Below, piece after piece: positions 7,838 through 15,073 of a DNA stretch of 64,000 bases (the stretch's first letter is position 1; every line of letters starts with the position of its first letter). The notes beneath the pieces were generated by a model. That model had not been told where the DNA came from, ran no database searches, and was given only the letters and a program-made list of their open reading frames with translations. This DNA is from Harryflintia acetispora (GTDB lineage Bacteria; Bacillota; Clostridia; Oscillospirales; Ruminococcaceae). The translations under genes and the position numbers were made by a program. The stretch covers positions 4,374 to 68,373 of the forward strand of contig SLUK01000009.1 in assembly GCA_004340125.1 (NCBI GenBank). The letters run 5' to 3'.

Positions 7838-8551
7838 ATGCTGGATGAACATTCCTCCACCCCGCTCTATAAGCAGCTCAAGGAGGACCTGCTCTCGCAA
7901 ATCAACGCCGGTTCCTTGCGCCGGGGAGAACGGGTGCCAACCGAAATGGAGCTGAGCGACCACTACGGCGTCAGCCGGGTGACGGTGCGCAAGGCGCTCA
8001 CCGAGCTGGTGGAAGAGGGGCACCTCACCCGACGGCAGGGGAAGGGCACCTATGTGTGCAACCCCAAGATCGGGGAAAACATTATGGAAAACCTCAGCTT
8101 TACCTCGGTCTGCCAGCGCAACGGGGTGGTGCCGGGGGCCAAGCTGATCTCGGTGGCGATCAGGCCCGCCGGGGAGGAGGACGTGCGCGAGCTCGGGGTC
8201 GCTTCTGACAGCCGGATCCTCTACCTGCACCGGCTGCGCTATGCCGACGGAGTGCCGGTCGTGCTCGAAGAAAATTTCTTCACCGAGCGCTTCTGCCCAC
8301 TGATCAAGGAGGATCTGGAGCACGAGTCGATCTACGCGCTGCTGACTTCCCGCTTCGGGATCACCCGGCTGCGCCCGAGCAAGAGCATCGAAATCGCGCG
8401 GGCAAACGAGTGGGAGGCTTCCCAGCTCGGGGTCAAAAAACGCACGCCGGTACTGCTGGTGCGCGAGCTGATGTTCGAAGAGCCGGACATCCCGGTCCAC
8501 CGCACCCGGCAGATCGTGCTGGGGGACCGGTTTAAATATGAAATCCGCTAG
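7838..8551 (+). CDS. GntR-family regulator (HutC subfamily, UTRA domain)
   Basis: A 237-residue transcription factor. Residues 1-75 form the winged helix (STPLYKQLKEDLLSQI, then GERVPTEMELSDHYGVSRVTVRKAL, then GKGTYV). The rest is a UTRA ligand-binding domain (LHRLRYADGVPVVLEENFF, SIYALL, RELMFEEPDIPVHRTRQIV). Members sense sugar phosphates or amino-sugar metabolites. The gene is divergent from the FrlB-like SIS protein, which it probably controls through the palindromes at 7648 and 7771. AGGAG precedes the ATG. No terminator is seen before the MerR promoter at 8577. Confidence 0.92.
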   Translation: MLDEHSSTPLYKQLKEDLLSQINAGSLRRGERVPTEMELSDHYGVSRVTVRKALTELVEEGHLTRRQGKGTYVCNPKIGENIMENLSFTSVCQRNGVVPGAKLISVAIRPAGEEDVRELGVASDSRILYLHRLRYADGVPVVLEENFFTERFCPLIKEDLEHESIYALLTSRFGITRLRPSKSIEIARANEWEASQLGVKKRTPVLLVRELMFEEPDIPVHRTRQIVLGDRFKYEIR

Positions 8552-8576
8552 CTTATAAATTTTTCTCGATTCCCTC

Positions 8577-8607
8577 TTGACCTTGACAATATGACAAGGT
8601 GTATCCT
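8577..8607 (+). promoter_or_regulatory. MerR-type promoter with 19-bp spacer and internal dyad
   Basis: TTGACC (8577-8582), a 19-bp spacer and TATCCT (8602-8607). The dyad CCTTG...CAAGG (8581-8599) fills the spacer. Overlong spacers with an internal operator are the signature of MerR-activated promoters, so the downstream MerR protein probably activates its own gene. Confidence 0.75.
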
Positions 8608-8648
8608 CTCCTTATGGACCGGTTCAGGATAGAAGAAAGGAGAAAGCG

Positions 8649-9443
8649 ATGTTCACCATCGGGCAATTTTCCAGGCTGTGCCAGGTCAGCGCGCGGATGC
8701 TGCGGCATTACGACCGCCTCGGGCTGCTGCACCCGGCTAGCACCGGAAGCGAAAACGGCTACCGCTATTATGAAGCGGATCAGCTCGCCAGGGTGCATAA
8801 AATTGAGACGCTCAAAGGCTATGGCTTTTCACTCACTGAGATCGGGGTGCTACTGGAGCTTGGGCCTCAAGAGCTGGCTGTCGCCGTCCAGCGCCGGCGG
8901 GTGACGGCCTACCGGGAGCTGGGCGAGCTGCGGCGCGCCCTTCGCCGGATGGAGGAGGACATGAGCAAAATGGAGGGAATCAATTTGTCAAGATACCATG
9001 TCATTTTAATGGAGACACCATCCCGGCGGGTGCTGGGGCTGCGGCGCACCATCGCCATCGGCGAGGTGCACGAGCTGTTCTCGGAGCTCTACCGCGAAAT
9101 GGAGCGGCGGGGACTGCGCCGCAGCGGCGCCACCCAGCTTGTCTGCCTGGGGGAGGAGTTTTCCTATGAGCAGGCGGACGTGGAGGCCCAGGTCGAGGTG
9201 GCGGGAGAGCACCCGGACGTGAAAACGCTGCCCGCCTCGCTCTGTGCCGCGGTCACCCACACCGGGCCGTATGAGACCATCCGCTACGCCTACGAGGCCA
9301 TCGGGGCGTGGCTGTCGTCTCACCCGGATTACGAGGTCTGCGGGCCAGCCATCGAGCGGTACCTGCGGGATGAAAACGAGGTGGGGGACCCCGAAGAGCT
9401 GCAGACCGGCGTACTCTTTCCGGTTAATAAGCGGGAAGGCTAG
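8649..9443 (+). CDS. MerR-family regulator with GyrI-like effector domain
   Basis: A 264-residue protein. Residues 1-70 are a MerR winged helix (FTIGQFSRLCQVSARMLRHYDRLGLL, NGYRYYEADQLARVHKI). A coiled dimerisation helix (about 80-110) and a C-terminal AraC-effector/GyrI-like domain (about 120-260) follow. The layout is that of BmrR/BltR/TipAL-type sensors that bind cationic or hydrophobic drugs and activate exporters. No exporter gene is adjacent; the operator found is the gene's own promoter. ATG at 8649 follows AGAAAGGAG. A strong terminator follows. Confidence 0.9.
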   Translation: MFTIGQFSRLCQVSARMLRHYDRLGLLHPASTGSENGYRYYEADQLARVHKIETLKGYGFSLTEIGVLLELGPQELAVAVQRRRVTAYRELGELRRALRRMEEDMSKMEGINLSRYHVILMETPSRRVLGLRRTIAIGEVHELFSELYREMERRGLRRSGATQLVCLGEEFSYEQADVEAQVEVAGEHPDVKTLPASLCAAVTHTGPYETIRYAYEAIGAWLSSHPDYEVCGPAIERYLRDENEVGDPEELQTGVLFPVNKREG

Positions 9444-9448
9444 TGGGT

Positions 9449-9495
9449 AGAAAGCAGGGACCGCACACCGAAACGGTGTGCGGTCCCTGCTTTCT
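9449..9495 (+). terminator. Terminator after the MerR gene
   Basis: A perfect 22-bp stem with an AAA loop, followed by ATTTTC. It is nearly symmetric and could also stop leftward transcription. Confidence 0.8.
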
Positions 9496-9566
9496 ATTTT
9501 CTCGGAAGCTCCGTTTCCATCATATAGCGAAAGGGGTCTTCATAAAAGGAAAAAGAGGAGGGGGGT

Positions 9567-9707
9567 ATGCAGAAAAACCTGACGGCAATCTATTGCCGCG
9601 TCGATGGCGGTGGAAATCATGAATGCGGTGGAGATACAAAGACGAATGCTGGAACACTGCGCGAGCACGAGGAGACTGCGGCGCCGTTTCTCCTTGAATT
9701 GGTATAA
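9567..9707 (+). pseudogene. Remnant of a serine recombinase N-terminus
   Basis: ATG at 9567 follows GAGGAGG. The short frame begins MQKNLTAIYCRVD, which resembles the first strand and catalytic region of large serine recombinases, then ends after 46 codons. A second frame over 9604-9670 (AVEIQRRMLEHCA) resembles the next recombinase helix, as if the gene had suffered frameshifts. The catalytic serine position is occupied by a different residue. This probably marks an ancient mobile-element insertion. The match is short and confidence is low. Confidence 0.35.
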
Positions 9708-9949
9708 ACAAACTTGTTGCACGCACAATCTGCAAATTCATGTTTCACAAGGTAGCGGTCGTTTCGGTCGGTTTTTCGCTTGGCCAATAGGAGTTTACCG
9801 CTGTCACCAACATGACTCGATTTTTTGGAAAATAAGAAGGCCGTCGTCTGGACGACGTCTGGAGAAGTAATTGGCGGTTTGTTTTGATTCTCCTTTGCTT
9901 TCGATTCCATGCGCAGTTGCATCATATAGCGAGCCAATCCCGCTGGCAT
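9617..9949 (-). CDS. Short hypothetical protein, possibly truncated
   Basis: A 110-residue leftward frame with an excellent ribosome binding site (AGGAGG, ATG at 9949). It begins MPAGLARYMMQLRM and is rich in Lys, Ser and Asn; the middle reads KLLLAKRKTDRNDRYLVKHEFADCACNKFVY. I do not recognise the family. The last third overlaps the recombinase remnant on the other strand and reads like noise, so the original C-terminus may be lost. Codon use is less GC-rich than neighbouring chromosomal genes. It may be a leftover of the same mobile element. Confidence 0.4.
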   Translation of the reverse strand: MPAGLARYMMQLRMESKAKENQNKPPITSPDVVQTTAFLFSKKSSHVGDSGKLLLAKRKTDRNDRYLVKHEFADCACNKFVYTNSRRNGAAVSSCSRSVPAFVFVSPPHS

Positions 9950-10074
9950 CTCTCCACCTCCTATTTTTGATTCATTGTAAAGGCAGAGCGTATTTTTGTC
10001 AATTATCCTCGGACGGTGTCGGAATACCGGATAGATATGGATGGATTCATAAGCACCAATAGGACAGGGAGTAC

Positions 10075-10464
10075 CTATTGACGGGATACTTCCGATTTTC
10101 GCCAAAAGGTCGGACAATCCGCCTTATCCTCCCGGTTGAATTGGATTATGCGTTCCAGCAGCGGATAATCGACCGGTTCGCCCCATTTGATACGGAACAG
10201 ATTTGGCGTTTGGCTGTATCCGGCTCTTTCAATTTCGCTTGAGAAGCGTTCCATCCCCTTTGCCTCCGGCGCGACGGTGAAATGCCGCTTTGCAATGCTG
10301 AATCCAATGATGAACGTGCCGTGATCGGTAAACATCGGCTGATTCCATGCGATCCGCGGCTCCAATGGGGGAAAAGACTTCTGGACCCAATGCAGAGTTT
10401 TTCGCAAAAGGGCGCGGTGATCCTGGTTTTCTATTTGGAGCAGATAGTTCTCAAAAATGTCCAT
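10075..10464 (-). CDS. DUF1801/YdhG-like (frataxin-fold) protein
   Basis: A 129-residue protein of the DUF1801 family, with the characteristic motifs AWNQPMFTDHGTFIIGFSIAKRHFTVAPE and a final EYPLLERIIQFNRED-type helix. Members related to Bacillus YdhG/Fra have a frataxin-like fold and are proposed iron chaperones; others are of unknown function. The longer open frame that begins inside the tRNA-Leu gene is not credible, so ATG at 10464 (or GTG at 10470) is taken as the start. The ribosome binding site is weak. The gene lies alone between remnant sequences and a tRNA terminator. Confidence 0.75.
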   Translation of the reverse strand: MDIFENYLLQIENQDHRALLRKTLHWVQKSFPPLEPRIAWNQPMFTDHGTFIIGFSIAKRHFTVAPEAKGMERFSSEIERAGYSQTPNLFRIKWGEPVDYPLLERIIQFNREDKADCPTFWRKSEVSRQ

Positions 10465-10576
10465 TTTCACCCGCCGCTTTCGTTGCTTAAGTGTTAATAT
10501 TGTTGCCGTGAAACACCGGATCATTCCAAAAGCGCACTTCAAGACCCTATAGAATGGATTAAGCAGTAATATAAAA

Positions 10577-10612
10577 CAAAAGAAGTCGACTGCTAAAAAG
10601 CAGTCGACTTCT
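10577..10612 (-). terminator. Terminator downstream of tRNA-Leu
   Basis: A perfect stem, AGAAGTCGACTGC / GCAGTCGACTTCT, with an A-rich loop, then a T-rich stretch on the minus strand. It lies 13 bp 3' of the tRNA. Confidence 0.85.
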
Positions 10613-10624
10613 TTCAATAAAATC

Positions 10625-10711
10625 TGGTGCGGATAACAGGACTTGAACCTGCACAGAGTCGCCCCCACTAGAACCTGAATCTAGCGCGTCTGCCAATTCC
10701 GCCATATCCGC
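10625..10711 (-). tRNA. tRNA-Leu(CAG)
   Basis: An 87-nt class II tRNA on the minus strand. The acceptor is GCGGATA / TATCCGC. The anticodon stem CTAGA / TCTAG encloses TTCAGGT with anticodon CAG. There is a long variable arm, and the T-loop contains GTTCAAGTC. The CCA end is encoded at 10625-10627. Confidence 0.95.
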
Positions 10712-10861
10712 ATTTTATATGCTGCCGGCAAAATCCCCAAAAGGGACGAGCCGCAATCAGCATGATTGATTATAGCATCACCCCAAAAACTTGTCAAGAC
10801 GCTTCCGAAGATTTTTCCACGCGTCCGGCTGCTGAAACCGCAGCGAAAGTTAGAATAGAAG

Positions 10862-10890
10862 TTGTAAATTATGGCAATCTGTATTATAAT
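10862..10890 (+). promoter_or_regulatory. Promoter of the BMP-family lipoprotein gene
   Basis: TTGTAA (10862-10867), 17 bp, TATAAT (10885-10890). Transcription from here leaves a leader of about 165 nt before the ATG at 11063. Confidence 0.6.
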
Positions 10891-10895
10891 AAATC

Positions 10896-11050
10896 CAGTT
10901 GATTGCCCGGGCCAATCCCTTGGAACGCCCGGCTATGCAAACAGAGAAAAGCGCCCGTCATGGAGGGCTGGCCCTGTTTTGGATCCAGCTACCCATTGTC
11001 AGGAGCGCACAAGCGAAAGGCGCGCTTTTTGGGTGCGCGCCGTCAACTTT
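10896..11050 (+). promoter_or_regulatory. Long structured 5' leader
   Basis: AGTTGA close to the transcription start is complementary to TCAACT at about 11043-11048, closing a multi-branched fold. It contains CCGGGC/GCCCGG and GCGCGC-type helices. The 3' strand of the closing helix ends just before GGGGGG and the ATG. The layout is riboswitch-like, but no known class is recognised. Confidence 0.35.
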
Positions 11051-11062
11051 GGGGGGACAACC

Positions 11063-12031
11063 ATGAAACGGATCATGACTTTGCTGCTGGCGGTCGTGCT
11101 GGCGGTTTCGCTGGGCGGCTGCAAAGGGAAGCTCAGCGTCGGACTCGCGACGCCCGCGCAGGCGGACGGCGGCGTGGGAGCGCAGGCGGTGCAGGGCCTC
11201 GAGACAGTGAAGAAAAAACTGTCGGCAAGCGCCAAGCAGCAGGACAGCCAATCGAGCGAAGAATACCGGGACAGCCTTAATAAGCTCGCGGGGCAGAAGC
11301 TGGTCTTCGCCGTCGGCAAGGAGATGGGCGACCCGCTCCTCTACGCGGCGCAGGAGCACTCCGGCACCAGCTTCGCACTGCTCGATGCCGACCCCGGCGC
11401 GCCCATGCCGAACGTCTATGGGGTGACCTTCCGCAGCCAGGAGAGCGCTTTCCTGGCGGGCTATGTCGCCTCTTATATGCCACAGGGCGGCAAGGTCGGC
11501 TTCGTCGCACAGGCGCGGGATGCGCGCAGCGAGGAATATGAATACGGTTACCGCGCCGGCGCCGCCTTCGGCGCCAGGGAGCAGGGCAGGACGATCGAGG
11601 TGGCGGTCCGCTACGCCGAGGACACAGACTCCAGCGCGGGAGAGCTGGCCGCCGGGCTGTTCGGGGATCGGGCGCAGGTGGTCTTCGCGCTCGACGATGT
11701 GGACGCGGCGCTCAAAGCGGCGCTGGACAGCGGCCGGTATGTGATCTGCGCCGACCGCACCGACCGGGTGGACGGCATGCTGGCCGTGGCGGTCAAGCAG
11801 GTGGGGAACGCGATGTGCGAGACGGCGAACCGCTACCTTGCGGGGAGCAAGGGCGGGGAAACCCTTTCATTGGGGCTGGCTGAGAATTGCCTCAAGCTGG
11901 ACTGCTCGGTCAAGGTGCCGGAGGACGTCGTCAGCCGCATGGAGCGCCTGGGCACCCAGATTTCCGGCGGCGCAATCGTGCCGCCCGCGGATGTGGCGAG
12001 CTACGAGGTCTTTATGGAGGCGCTGGGCTGA
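11063..12031 (+). CDS. BMP-family (Med/PnrA-like) lipoprotein
   Basis: A 322-residue exported lipoprotein. The signal peptide MKRIMTLLLAVVLAVSLGGC ends in a lipobox with Cys20. The rest matches the basic membrane protein (BMP) periplasmic-binding fold: KLVFAVGKEMGDPLLYAAQEHSG, NVYGVTFRSQESAFLAGYVA, KVGFVAQ, GYRAGAAFGA. Family members bind nucleosides for ABC import or act as regulators. Here the N-terminal linker (about 20-75) is Gln/Ser-rich, and no permease or ATPase genes adjoin. ATG at 11063 is chosen over an upstream frame because it follows GGGGGG and gives a proper signal peptide. Ligand unknown. Confidence 0.85.
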   Translation: MKRIMTLLLAVVLAVSLGGCKGKLSVGLATPAQADGGVGAQAVQGLETVKKKLSASAKQQDSQSSEEYRDSLNKLAGQKLVFAVGKEMGDPLLYAAQEHSGTSFALLDADPGAPMPNVYGVTFRSQESAFLAGYVASYMPQGGKVGFVAQARDARSEEYEYGYRAGAAFGAREQGRTIEVAVRYAEDTDSSAGELAAGLFGDRAQVVFALDDVDAALKAALDSGRYVICADRTDRVDGMLAVAVKQVGNAMCETANRYLAGSKGGETLSLGLAENCLKLDCSVKVPEDVVSRMERLGTQISGGAIVPPADVASYEVFMEALG

Positions 12032-12040
12032 ACTGATTTG

Positions 12041-12070
12041 ACAGCAGGGTGAAGGGGTTCATCCTGCTGT
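12041..12070 (+). terminator. Hairpin between lipoprotein and exporter genes
   Basis: ACAGCAGG...CCTGCTGT with an inner TGAA/TTCA stem lies ten bases after the lipoprotein stop. There is no U-tract, so it may reduce rather than stop read-through. Confidence 0.4.
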
Positions 12071-12112
12071 TGCAATACCCTGGGACGTTTAATTTGAAAT
12101 GGAGGCTGCTGC

Positions 12113-13339
12113 GTGAAGCCGGACTTTAACAGGAAATATAACACCATCGCGATCTATGCGGTGCTGGTGGTTGCCGTCTCGGCCGTGGTGGTTGCGGCGA
12201 TCATCAACTTCCCGAAGATATGGGCGTATCTGGGGAATTTCGTTTCCCTGCTCACCCCCTTCATCATCGGGTTCGTGCTCGCATACATCCTGTGTCCCAT
12301 TCTCAACGCCATCGAGCGGCTGCTGGCAAGGCTCACGGGGGAGCGCCTGCGCCGCGGTACGCGGCGGGTGATCTGCCTGATTCTGACCTACATCGTCACC
12401 ATCATCGTCTTGACCATCTTCTTTTGGATCGTCATCCCGCAGATCGTCTCGAGCGTGACGAGTATCGCGGTGCAGATCCCGGGCTGGATGACTAGTGTGG
12501 AGGCGTTCGCCAACGACATCATCGCGAAATATGACCTGTATAACCTGCCGACCTCGACCTTACAGCAGATCATGAAGGCGTTCGAGCAGGTGCTCAGCTC
12601 GGTGACCGGGGTGCTCACCGACGCGATCCCCCACGTCTGGAAGGCGACCCTTTCGGTCACCACCGGGGTGCTCAATTTCATCCTGGGGATCATCATCTCG
12701 ATCTATATGCTGCTGAGCAAGGAGCGCTTCTTCGCGCAGATCAAAAAGCTGATGAACGCCCTGATCCCCAGCCCGGTGGTTCAGAAAATTCTGGACATCA
12801 CCCACCAGAGCCATGAGATTTTCAGCGGCTTCATCTCGGGCAAGCTGCTCGACTCGCTGATCATTGGGGTGCTCTGCTTCTGCGGCATGAACCTGTTCCA
12901 AATGCCCTACGCCATGCTGATCAGCGTGATCGTCGGGGTGACGAACATCATCCCCTATTTCGGGCCGTTCATCGGGGCGATCCCCTCCATCCTGATCCTG
13001 CTGATGGTCGAGCCGGTCACCGCGCTGTGGTTCGCGCTCTTCGTGCTGCTGCTGCAGCAGCTGGATGGGAATGTCATCGGCCCGAAGATTTTAGGCGATT
13101 CGACCGGGCTTTCCGCCTTCTGGGTGGTCTTTTCGATCACCGTGTTCGGCAGCCTGCTGGGGCTGGTCGGGATGTTTATCGGCGTACCCCTCTTTGCGGT
13201 GATCTACTCGCTCATCCGGCAGTTCGCCGAGTGGCGGCTGGAGAAGAAGGGGCTGCCCATTTCCACCGGCGCATTTGCCTCAAAGAAGCACCCCCTCATC
13301 GAGGGAAAGCCGCCCAAAAAGCCCAAGTCCAAAAAATAA
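12113..13339 (+). CDS. AI-2E family (PerM-like) membrane transporter
   Basis: A 408-residue polytopic membrane protein of the AI-2E/PerM family. Hydrophobic segments occur in the first 80 residues (AIYAVLVVAVSAVVVAAIINF, LTPFIIGFVLAYILCPILNAIERLL) and then throughout the C-terminal half, including the family motif GVTNIIPYFGPFIGAIP and LDGNVIGPKILGDSTGL. Members export AI-2, Na+ or unidentified solutes; the substrate is open. GTG at 12113 follows GGAGG. The C-terminus is Lys-rich and cytosolic. It ends 25 bp before the first inverted repeat of the putative switch at 13365. Confidence 0.9.
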   Translation: MKPDFNRKYNTIAIYAVLVVAVSAVVVAAIINFPKIWAYLGNFVSLLTPFIIGFVLAYILCPILNAIERLLARLTGERLRRGTRRVICLILTYIVTIIVLTIFFWIVIPQIVSSVTSIAVQIPGWMTSVEAFANDIIAKYDLYNLPTSTLQQIMKAFEQVLSSVTGVLTDAIPHVWKATLSVTTGVLNFILGIIISIYMLLSKERFFAQIKKLMNALIPSPVVQKILDITHQSHEIFSGFISGKLLDSLIIGVLCFCGMNLFQMPYAMLISVIVGVTNIIPYFGPFIGAIPSILILLMVEPVTALWFALFVLLLQQLDGNVIGPKILGDSTGLSAFWVVFSITVFGSLLGLVGMFIGVPLFAVIYSLIRQFAEWRLEKKGLPISTGAFASKKHPLIEGKPPKKPKSKK

Positions 13340-13364
13340 GTGGGAATGACAAGATAAAAAGAAA

Positions 13365-13391
13365 GACCTATAGCATAGCATGCTGTAGGTC
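13365..13391 (+). repeat. Inverted repeat, left copy, segment 1
   Basis: GACC...GGTC ends and the core ATAGCATAGCATGCT, followed by seven Ts. The repeat is itself a hairpin and would end transcription of the exporter gene at 12113. Confidence 0.8.
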
Positions 13392-13455
13392 TTTTTTTGC
13401 GCTGTATTTTCCGGTTTGTGGAAATAAAGCGTCCGCTTCGTCAAATTCCGTCCTA

Positions 13456-13484
13456 ATTATACCCGGTTCTGGGAGAAAATTCAA
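13456..13484 (-). promoter_or_regulatory. Promoter inside segment 1
   Basis: On the minus strand: TTGAAT, 17 bp, TATAAT followed by TAGGAC. It shares most spacer bases (CTCCCAGAAC) with the promoter of segment 2. The -10 box is 64 bp from the left repeat. Confidence 0.7.
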
Positions 13485-13523
13485 GCCGGAACCTGTCTTT
13501 TTGCCGATTCCCTGCCAGGGGAT

Positions 13524-13550
13524 GACCGGAAGCATGCTATGCTATCGGTC
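13524..13550 (-). repeat. Inverted repeat, right copy, segment 1
   Basis: The core AGCATGCTATGCTAT is the exact reverse complement of the left core, including the three-base loop. Followed by TTTT and, 20 bp on, by the secreted-protein start. Confidence 0.8.
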
Positions 13551-13573
13551 TTTTGTGAAAGGGAGAGAATGGT

Positions 13574-14836
13574 ATGAAACGATGGATTGGCGCGGTCCTG
13601 GCGGCCTGCCTGCTGGTCCTGTCGGCCGTCCCGGCCGCAGCGCAGGAGAGCGGTGTGCGCCTCACGGCGCAGCAGGCCGGCGCGCGGCGGGAATACGGCG
13701 TATACGTGACGCTGGACCCTGCCAGCGCCCGGGCGAAGGACTACAGCTATGAGCTGCTCGAGGGGGGAAGCGTAATCGCCTCCCGCGAGCATGTCGCGGA
13801 CACGGCTTGCTTTTTGCCGATCGTCAATATCGACGCGGCCAGTCCCGGCAGGTATACCGTGCGGGTAACGGCTTATCCCTCCGGCGAGCGGGCGGGGTTT
13901 GAGCGGGCGGCGAGCATCCAGAAGGAATTTGGCACGGCCAAGGGCTGCTCCTGTGCCACGGCGGACCGCTTCCAGCTCGGCAGCGGCACCGAAAACGATC
14001 CCTACCTCGTCGGGACGCTCGGGCAGCTGCTGCACGTCAACCAGCACGCCACGCAGAAATGCTACTATATGCAGACGGCGGACATCCAGTTCGGGGACTA
14101 CACCAGTATGGTGGACGACTACGGTGTCGTCAAGCTGCACAGCGGCAGCACCTATGACGGGAACGGGCATGTGATCCGGGGCGGGTCGGTGAAGGTCACC
14201 AGAACCGGGGACAATGCCGAGGTGTTTTCGCTCAAGAACGGGAACCTGCTCAATACGGGCTTTGAGGACATGACCTTTTCGGTCAACAGCTCAGGCTACG
14301 GCGCGGCGCCGGTTGGCGGCCACAGCGGGACGGTCAAGCGCTGCTATGCAATTAACATCAACGCGGTGGGAAGAAACCACGCGGGCGGCTTGATCAACTG
14401 CTGGGGTATCGGGGCGGAGGACTGCTATACCGCCGGGATCAAGGCGAGCTCGACTTCGGACAGCACTTACGGTTCGGGCGGTCTGATCGGGTATCTGGGC
14501 AGTCCCGGTGCGGTATCTCCCACCGTAGCGAGAACCTATGCCTTTCCCGCCAAGCTGAGTGCGCCGAAGATCAGCGGGATCGGTTATATCCGCGCGGGTT
14601 CCATCCTCAATTCCTTCTACCTCAAGGGCACCGCCAGCTACGGGAGCCTACCGGGCAACGACAACACCAACGCCGCCCCGCTGGAGCTTTCACAGTTCGC
14701 GGACCAGTCCCGCTTTGAAGCCGCGGGCTGGGATTTTGAGAATGTCTGGACAATGGGGGAAATCACTTATAATGATGCGTCCGGCAATGCCGTGACCGCC
14801 GCGGCGCCCGTGCTGCGGGTCTTTGCAAAGCGCTGA
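13574..14836 (+). CDS. Secreted GLUG-like beta-solenoid protein, paralogue 1
   Basis: A 420-residue exported protein with a clear signal peptide (MKRWIGAVLAACLLVLSAVPAAAQ). An N-terminal domain (about 25-120) resembles surface-protein repeats. Then GSGTENDPYLVGTLGQLLHVNQ opens a region typical of GLUG-motif adhesin-like proteins, with repeated Gly/Asn-rich turns (GGHSGTVKRCYA, GGLINCWGIGAEDCYTAG, GGLIGYLG) and a conserved Cys pair in GCSCATADRF. No anchor or LPXTG motif is seen. It is closely similar over its full length to the next gene. GGGAGAG precedes the ATG. It lies 23 bp beyond the putative invertible promoter, currently facing away. An adhesin role is inference. Confidence 0.75.
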   Translation: MKRWIGAVLAACLLVLSAVPAAAQESGVRLTAQQAGARREYGVYVTLDPASARAKDYSYELLEGGSVIASREHVADTACFLPIVNIDAASPGRYTVRVTAYPSGERAGFERAASIQKEFGTAKGCSCATADRFQLGSGTENDPYLVGTLGQLLHVNQHATQKCYYMQTADIQFGDYTSMVDDYGVVKLHSGSTYDGNGHVIRGGSVKVTRTGDNAEVFSLKNGNLLNTGFEDMTFSVNSSGYGAAPVGGHSGTVKRCYAININAVGRNHAGGLINCWGIGAEDCYTAGIKASSTSDSTYGSGGLIGYLGSPGAVSPTVARTYAFPAKLSAPKISGIGYIRAGSILNSFYLKGTASYGSLPGNDNTNAAPLELSQFADQSRFEAAGWDFENVWTMGEITYNDASGNAVTAAAPVLRVFAKR

Positions 14837-14863
14837 AGGCATGCAATGGCAGAAAAATAAAAA

Positions 14864-14890
14864 GGCCTATAGTATACGTTACTACAGGTC
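14864..14890 (+). repeat. Inverted repeat, left copy, segment 2
   Basis: Hairpin with AGTA / TACT arms around a TACGT loop, followed by seven Ts; also the likely terminator of the gene ending at 14836. Confidence 0.8.
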
Positions 14891-14906
14891 TTTTTTTAAA
14901 GGGGAT

Positions 14907-14928
14907 AGGGCCGTTTACGGCCCTTTTT
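14907..14928 (+). terminator. Terminator inside segment 2, upstream of its promoter
   Basis: AGGGCCG, TTTA, CGGCCCT and TTTT. It insulates the promoter at 14931 from read-through and would invert with the segment. Confidence 0.75.
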
Positions 14929-14930
14929 GC

Positions 14931-14959
14931 TTGCATTCTCTCCCAGAACAGGATATAAT
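14931..14959 (+). promoter_or_regulatory. Promoter inside segment 2
   Basis: TTGCAT (14931-14936), 17 bp, TATAAT (14954-14959) followed by TAGGAC. The -10 box is 64 bp from the right repeat, as in the other segments. Confidence 0.75.
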
Positions 14960-15023
14960 TAGGACGAACTGTTATAAAATTTATTTAATTTTGGTATATT
15001 CTGGATATTGAGACTTAAAAAAA

Positions 15024-15050
15024 GACCTACAGTAACGTATGGTACCGGTC
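15024..15050 (-). repeat. Inverted repeat, right copy, segment 2
   Basis: Preceded by seven As that mirror the seven Ts of the left copy. The hairpin loop is ACGTA, the reverse complement of the left loop. Followed by TTTT and the ribosome site of the gene at 15074. Confidence 0.8.
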
Positions 15051-15073
15051 TTTTCCGATGGGGAGGAAATGGC

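Larger units (their letters stand above)
13365..13550. promoter_or_regulatory. Putative invertible promoter segment 1 (away-facing)
   Basis: A 186-bp segment bounded by 27-bp inverted repeats (13365-13391, 13524-13550; 23 of 27 positions match) that share the 15-bp core ATAGCATAGCATGCT. Its only good promoter (13456-13484) faces left, away from the secreted-protein gene at 13574. Inversion would turn it toward that gene. Size, repeat length and promoter position match segments 2 and 3. Inversion itself is inferred, not observed. Confidence 0.7.
14864..15050. promoter_or_regulatory. Putative invertible promoter segment 2 (gene-facing)
   Basis: A 187-bp segment bounded by 27-bp inverted repeats (14864-14890, 15024-15050; 20 of 27 match, central ten ATACGTTACT identical). 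Its promoter at 14931-14959 faces the secreted-protein gene at 15074. Over the promoter it is an inverted copy of segment 1. It would be the active orientation. Confidence 0.7.

Noticed and set aside
9871..10062. Short rightward frame between the recombinase debris and the DUF1801 gene
   Set aside because: No ribosome site or motif, and it lies opposite a better leftward frame.
13365..15050. Repeat hairpins explained only as ordinary terminators
   Set aside because: Simple terminators would not keep mirror-image loops, equal 27-bp length, 186-187 bp spacing and a conserved promoter at a fixed distance in three places. Read evidence is still needed.
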